Assembly: GCA_948433085.1 (NCBI GenBank)
Contig: CAOJDP010000009.1
Location: 1-35,356 of the forward strand
Reading direction: 5' to 3'
Origin: an uncultured Caryophanales bacterium
GTDB taxonomy: Bacteria > Bacillota_I > Bacilli_A > RF39 > UBA660
Length of the DNA: 35,356 nucleotides
Shown here: piece after piece, positions 32,948-35,356 of the stretch
Layout of the letters: every line of letters begins with the position of its first letter
Numbering within the stretch: position 1 is the stretch's first letter
The notes under the pieces: model-generated
What the model saw: only the letters and a program-made list of their open reading frames with translations
Told to the model about the DNA's origin: nothing
The model's database searches: none
Translations under genes and position numbers: made by a program

Positions 32948-33101
32948 ACATTTAAAGGAGTTTAAGAGAAAACAAAATAGAGAAGTTGAAGATATAGTTG
33001 AAGAGGGAGATACACTTGGCTGGATTATGGATATAGTATTTAATTTCTATGAAAACGAAATTGATTTAGAAAAATTAATAAATGTATTATTAGAAGACTA
33101 A
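32937..33101 (+). CDS. Small hypothetical early protein
   Basis: A 54-residue acidic helical protein behind AAAAGGGGAAATCA, overlapping the gene before. Ends DLEKLINVLLED, with AGGAGG of the next gene right after its stop. Unrecognised. Confidence 0.55.
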   Translation: MLNRHLKEFKRKQNREVEDIVEEGDTLGWIMDIVFNFYENEIDLEKLINVLLED

Positions 33102-33112
33102 GGAGGAAGTAG

Positions 33113-33887
33113 ATGAATTATATAAAACAACTCAATGAACTATATACTACATTAGATTACAAGCCGTTGACTGCTGAAGCTATTGCTGTATATTTTGTAT
33201 TACTTCAAATAGCTAACAAAACAGGATGGATTGCTGAATTTAAAGTAGCTAATAAGGTTTTAATGAGTAAGTGTAATATCAGTATAGATGTGTTAAAAAC
33301 AGCTAGAAACAAGTTAAAAACACAAGGATATATTGACTACACTAAGGGAAAGAATCAAAATGATGCTCCTAAATATAAAATAATAAAATTATATACAACA
33401 CAAGCAGAGCCACAAGCGGAAACACAACCACTGCCACAAGCGGAAACACTAGCACAAGCACAACCACTGCCACATATTAATAAACAAAACAAAACGAAAC
33501 AAAATAATATATCATCAAATAGTGAGGAATTGAAAAATCATTTTGAAAAAATATGGAGAGAATATCCAAATAAGAAGCGGAAGAGCAAAAGCAGAAGAAT
33601 ATTTTTTAAAGTTTATAACAACAGGAAGAAAGATAAATGGGAAAAACACTAAATTAACAGAAATTGAAATCTGGAAAGCTGTGTGTAAATACAAGAACGA
33701 ATGTAAAAAAAATAAAATTGAACAACAGTTTATAAAACATGGAGATACATTTTTCAATAAGGCGATATTAGACTATGTTGTGGAAGAAGAAAGAAAAACA
33801 GGGGAAAGAAAAGAATACAAAGAAATAAAGATGACAGAAGAAGAATATAAGCAAAAAATGGACGAAGGAGGAAAGAATTATGGTTGA
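33113..33887 (+). CDS. Replication initiator / helicase-loader-type protein, needs +1 shift at CGG 33578
   Basis: Starts at ATG 33113 behind AAGGAGGAAGTAG. Residues 1-100 are a winged-helix replisome-organiser domain (LTAEAIAVYFVLLQIANKTG, CNISIDVLKTARNKLKTQGY), followed by a Gln/Pro-rich linker. CGG at 33578-33580 follows EYPNKK in frame; normal reading soon stops. Skipping the C gives GGA and restores YPNKKGRAKAEEYFLKFI and the C-terminal domain with KHGDTFFNKAILDYV, 257 residues in all. The shifted stop overlaps the helicase start by eight bases, as usual for initiator-helicase pairs. Confidence 0.8.
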
Positions 33888-35103
33888 TGAAGAAATAGAA
33901 AAAGCAATCTTGCATTATATTATTTTTGACGATGAAGATTTTGAGGTAACAGAAAAAGACTTTGTAAAAAAAGAAAACCAGAAAATAATAAAAGCAATAA
34001 ATGAATTAAAAACTAAAAAGCAGGAAATAAGTATGTTAACAATAAACAACAAAATAGATTCAGACAATAAAAACATATTAGTCTATTTAAGTGAATTAGG
34101 AGAATATATACGAAGAACCAATCCCGATACAGCTTATAAAATATTAAAAAATAATACCAAGAAAAGAGAAACTTATCAGTTAGCAAGAGAGATACAAACA
34201 GAAATAAAAGAGATAGAAAACATTGATATTTACATAGAGAAAATTATTTCAAGATTAGAAAAAATACAAGCACAAATGCAAGAAAAAGAGACATTTGTGG
34301 AGTTAGTATCTAAAACAGCAGAATTAATAGAAAGAAACATAAACAGAAAGAAGAATTATGATTTTTACACAGGATTTTTTGATTTAGATGGGTTAACAGA
34401 TGGGTTACATGATGGAGAATTAACCATTATTGGAGCACGCCCTGGAGTAGGAAAGACAACATTTTCACTGCAAATAGCAGATAAAATAGCAAGTAAGAAT
34501 AAAAAAGTTGTCTATATAAGCTTAGAGATGTCAGAAGAACAAATGATACAAAAGATACTAGCCAAAAGAGCAAGAATCAATTCAAGGAAGATAAGAAACG
34601 GAGATCTAAAAGAGGAAGAAATCGAAAAAATAGGAATAGTATGTGGAGAAATAAGCGAATTACCATTAAGCATATTAACAAAAGCAAATACAATACAGCA
34701 AATTGAAATGGAAGCAAGAAAAATGAAAAATAAGAATAAATTAGATTTGTTAATAATTGATTATTTGCAGTTAGTAAGGAACATAGGAAATTTTAAGAGT
34801 AGAGAACAAGAGGTGGCAGACATATCAAGAACCCTAAAATTATTAAGTTTAGAATTAGAAATTCCGATAATAGCCCTTTGTCAATTAAATCGAAACGCAA
34901 GTAGAAATGAACCAACATTAGCAGATATAAGAGAAAGTGGTTCAATCGAACAAGATGCCGACAATGTAATATTTTTATATCAGGTAGACCCAGAAAGTAA
35001 TATGGTAATAGTAGACTTACAAAAACAAAGAGCAGGAAATACAGGAAAAACGATGTTGAAATTTAACAAAATAAATAGTGAATTTGTAAATATAGAGAGG
35101 TAA
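33880..35103 (+). CDS. Replicative DNA helicase (DnaB-type)
   Basis: A 407-residue hexameric helicase behind GAAGGAGGAAAGAATT. A helical N-terminal domain (1-95), then the RecA-like ATPase: Walker A GARPGVGKTT (185-194), SLEMSEEQ, Walker B LDLLIIDYLQLV, CQLNRNAS with DIRESGSIEQDADNVIFLYQ, and the arginine-finger region KQRAGNTG. It unwinds phage DNA and is loaded by the protein encoded just upstream. No in-frame CGG. Confidence 0.95.
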   Translation: MVDEEIEKAILHYIIFDDEDFEVTEKDFVKKENQKIIKAINELKTKKQEISMLTINNKIDSDNKNILVYLSELGEYIRRTNPDTAYKILKNNTKKRETYQLAREIQTEIKEIENIDIYIEKIISRLEKIQAQMQEKETFVELVSKTAELIERNINRKKNYDFYTGFFDLDGLTDGLHDGELTIIGARPGVGKTTFSLQIADKIASKNKKVVYISLEMSEEQMIQKILAKRARINSRKIRNGDLKEEEIEKIGIVCGEISELPLSILTKANTIQQIEMEARKMKNKNKLDLLIIDYLQLVRNIGNFKSREQEVADISRTLKLLSLELEIPIIALCQLNRNASRNEPTLADIRESGSIEQDADNVIFLYQVDPESNMVIVDLQKQRAGNTGKTMLKFNKINSEFVNIER

Positions 35104-35108
35104 AGCTT

Positions 35109-35229
35109 ATGGAGAAAATAATAAATAAAAACGATCTCAAACAAGCCAATAATGCTAAGAGATGTGAAATGATATTAGCAATTATAAAACGGACAAGCAA
35201 GATACCAACAAGAGACAAAAACACATTAG
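35109..35229 (+). CDS. Small early protein, needs +1 shift at CGG 35190
   Basis: Starts at ATG 35109 behind AGAGAGGTAAAGCTT. After 27 codons (KQANNAKRCEMILAIIK) comes CGG 35190-35192. Skipping the C gives GGA and a stop at 35227-35229, directly before the AGGAGG of the next gene: a 39-residue protein with normal gene spacing. Read normally, this frame has no stop and fuses with the next gene through the window end. Function unknown. Confidence 0.55.
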
Positions 35230-35243
35230 AGGAGGAAAAAGGA

Positions 35244-35356
35244 ATGAACACAATAACGAAACAAACAAGAAAAGAAAGTTTTAAAAAAATACAATTAACG
35301 AGAAAATGTAAAAAATGCGGTGGCTGTAACAGATTAGAGCTAGAAAACTTCAGAGG
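35244..35356 (+). CDS. Start of the ORF that continues at base 1
   Basis: ATG 35244 has AGAGGAGG eight bases upstream. The 37 complete codons include CKKCGGCNRLELENF, a likely metal-binding cluster, and two bases are left over at the window end. Joining these to base 1 keeps the frame open into the ORF ending at 283, giving 131 residues if the molecule is circular. Confidence 0.6.
   Translation, partial: MNTITKQTRKESFKKIQLTRKCKKCGGCNRLELENFR

Noticed and set aside
3834-35192. Reading the ten frame breaks as ordinary sequencing or assembly indels
   Set aside because: All ten are the same event (C before GGN in codon phase), at conserved Gly codons, in different contexts and on both strands. 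Random or homopolymer errors would not keep this phase. Raw reads would settle it; until then this is the leading alternative, not excluded.
3834-35192. CGG simply reassigned to another amino acid, as reported in some bacteria
   Set aside because: A new meaning without a frame change would leave the downstream frames wrong. The sequence needs a +1 shift at each site.
1-35356. Stop-codon reassignment (TGA, TAG or TAA as sense)
   Set aside because: Capsid, portal, tape measure, integrase and helicase are full length with the standard code and use normal stops. The breaks occur at CGG, not at stops.
1-35356. tRNA genes, including a phage-encoded tRNA for CGG
   Set aside because: No cloverleaf with a TTCGA-type arm was found by eye. 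A tRNA scan would be decisive; the decoding factor is more likely in the host.
1-35356. CRISPR array or insertion sequence
   Set aside because: Direct repeats present are arm sites, operators or fibre repeats; no regular spaced array and no transposase were seen.

Overview
The window reads as one temperate, HK97-type, long-tailed phage (siphophage) of a very AT-rich Gram-positive host, most likely a gut Clostridia-like Firmicute. Strong AGGAGG ribosome binding sites, an amidase/holin lysis pair, a Cys-rich tyrosine integrase and a phi13/SPP1-like head-tail set all point that way. No tRNA, rRNA, CRISPR array or insertion sequence was seen. The two ends join in frame inside one open reading frame, and every phage module is present once. 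The window is therefore probably a complete circularised genome opened at an arbitrary point.

Layout. 35109-35356 and 1-2934: end of the early operon, small proteins closing with a sigma-like late activator. 2935-3252: gene-free late promoter/leader with a tandem TTGTCCGTT repeat and two terminator-like hairpins. 3253-12133: HNH nuclease, terminase, portal, protease, capsid, connectors, tail tube and tail chaperone. 12159-15350: tape measure, followed by a self-contained membrane-protein 'moron' with its own promoter and terminator. 15938-25380: distal tail, baseplate hub and several adhesin-like fibres (DUF859-like, C-type-lectin-like, collagen-like, BspA-like). 25382-26543: holin and amidase. 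26656-28141: small genes, an XRE regulator with flanking operators, and attP. 28146-29609: integrase on the minus strand. 29764-30846: divergent CI/Cro switch. 30880-35103: early genes, replication initiator and DnaB-type helicase.

The outstanding feature is translational. Ten in-frame CGG codons occur in nine genes: HNH nuclease, large terminase, a tail fibre, the XRE regulator, the CI repressor, a small membrane protein, an HNH-like protein (twice), the replication initiator and a 39-residue early protein. Read normally, each runs into a wrong frame and the genes look broken. If the ribosome skips the C and reads the next three bases GGN as glycine, every gene is restored, usually at a glycine the family conserves (NPGLG in terminase, PILGTV before the CI cleavage site, QKGIS in the XRE helix-turn-helix). 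I found no in-frame CGG serving as arginine in any intact gene, while AGA, AGG, CGA, CGT and CGC are used. This suggests CGGN is decoded as glycine by +1 frameshifting or a quadruplet tRNA in this phage and its host. Genes below are given with these joined coordinates.

A second notable point is a membrane-anchored protein at 15426 that repeats a 24-residue segment of the tape measure (16 of 24 identical) just after a membrane helix in both. This suggests a superinfection-exclusion protein that mimics or binds the tape measure.
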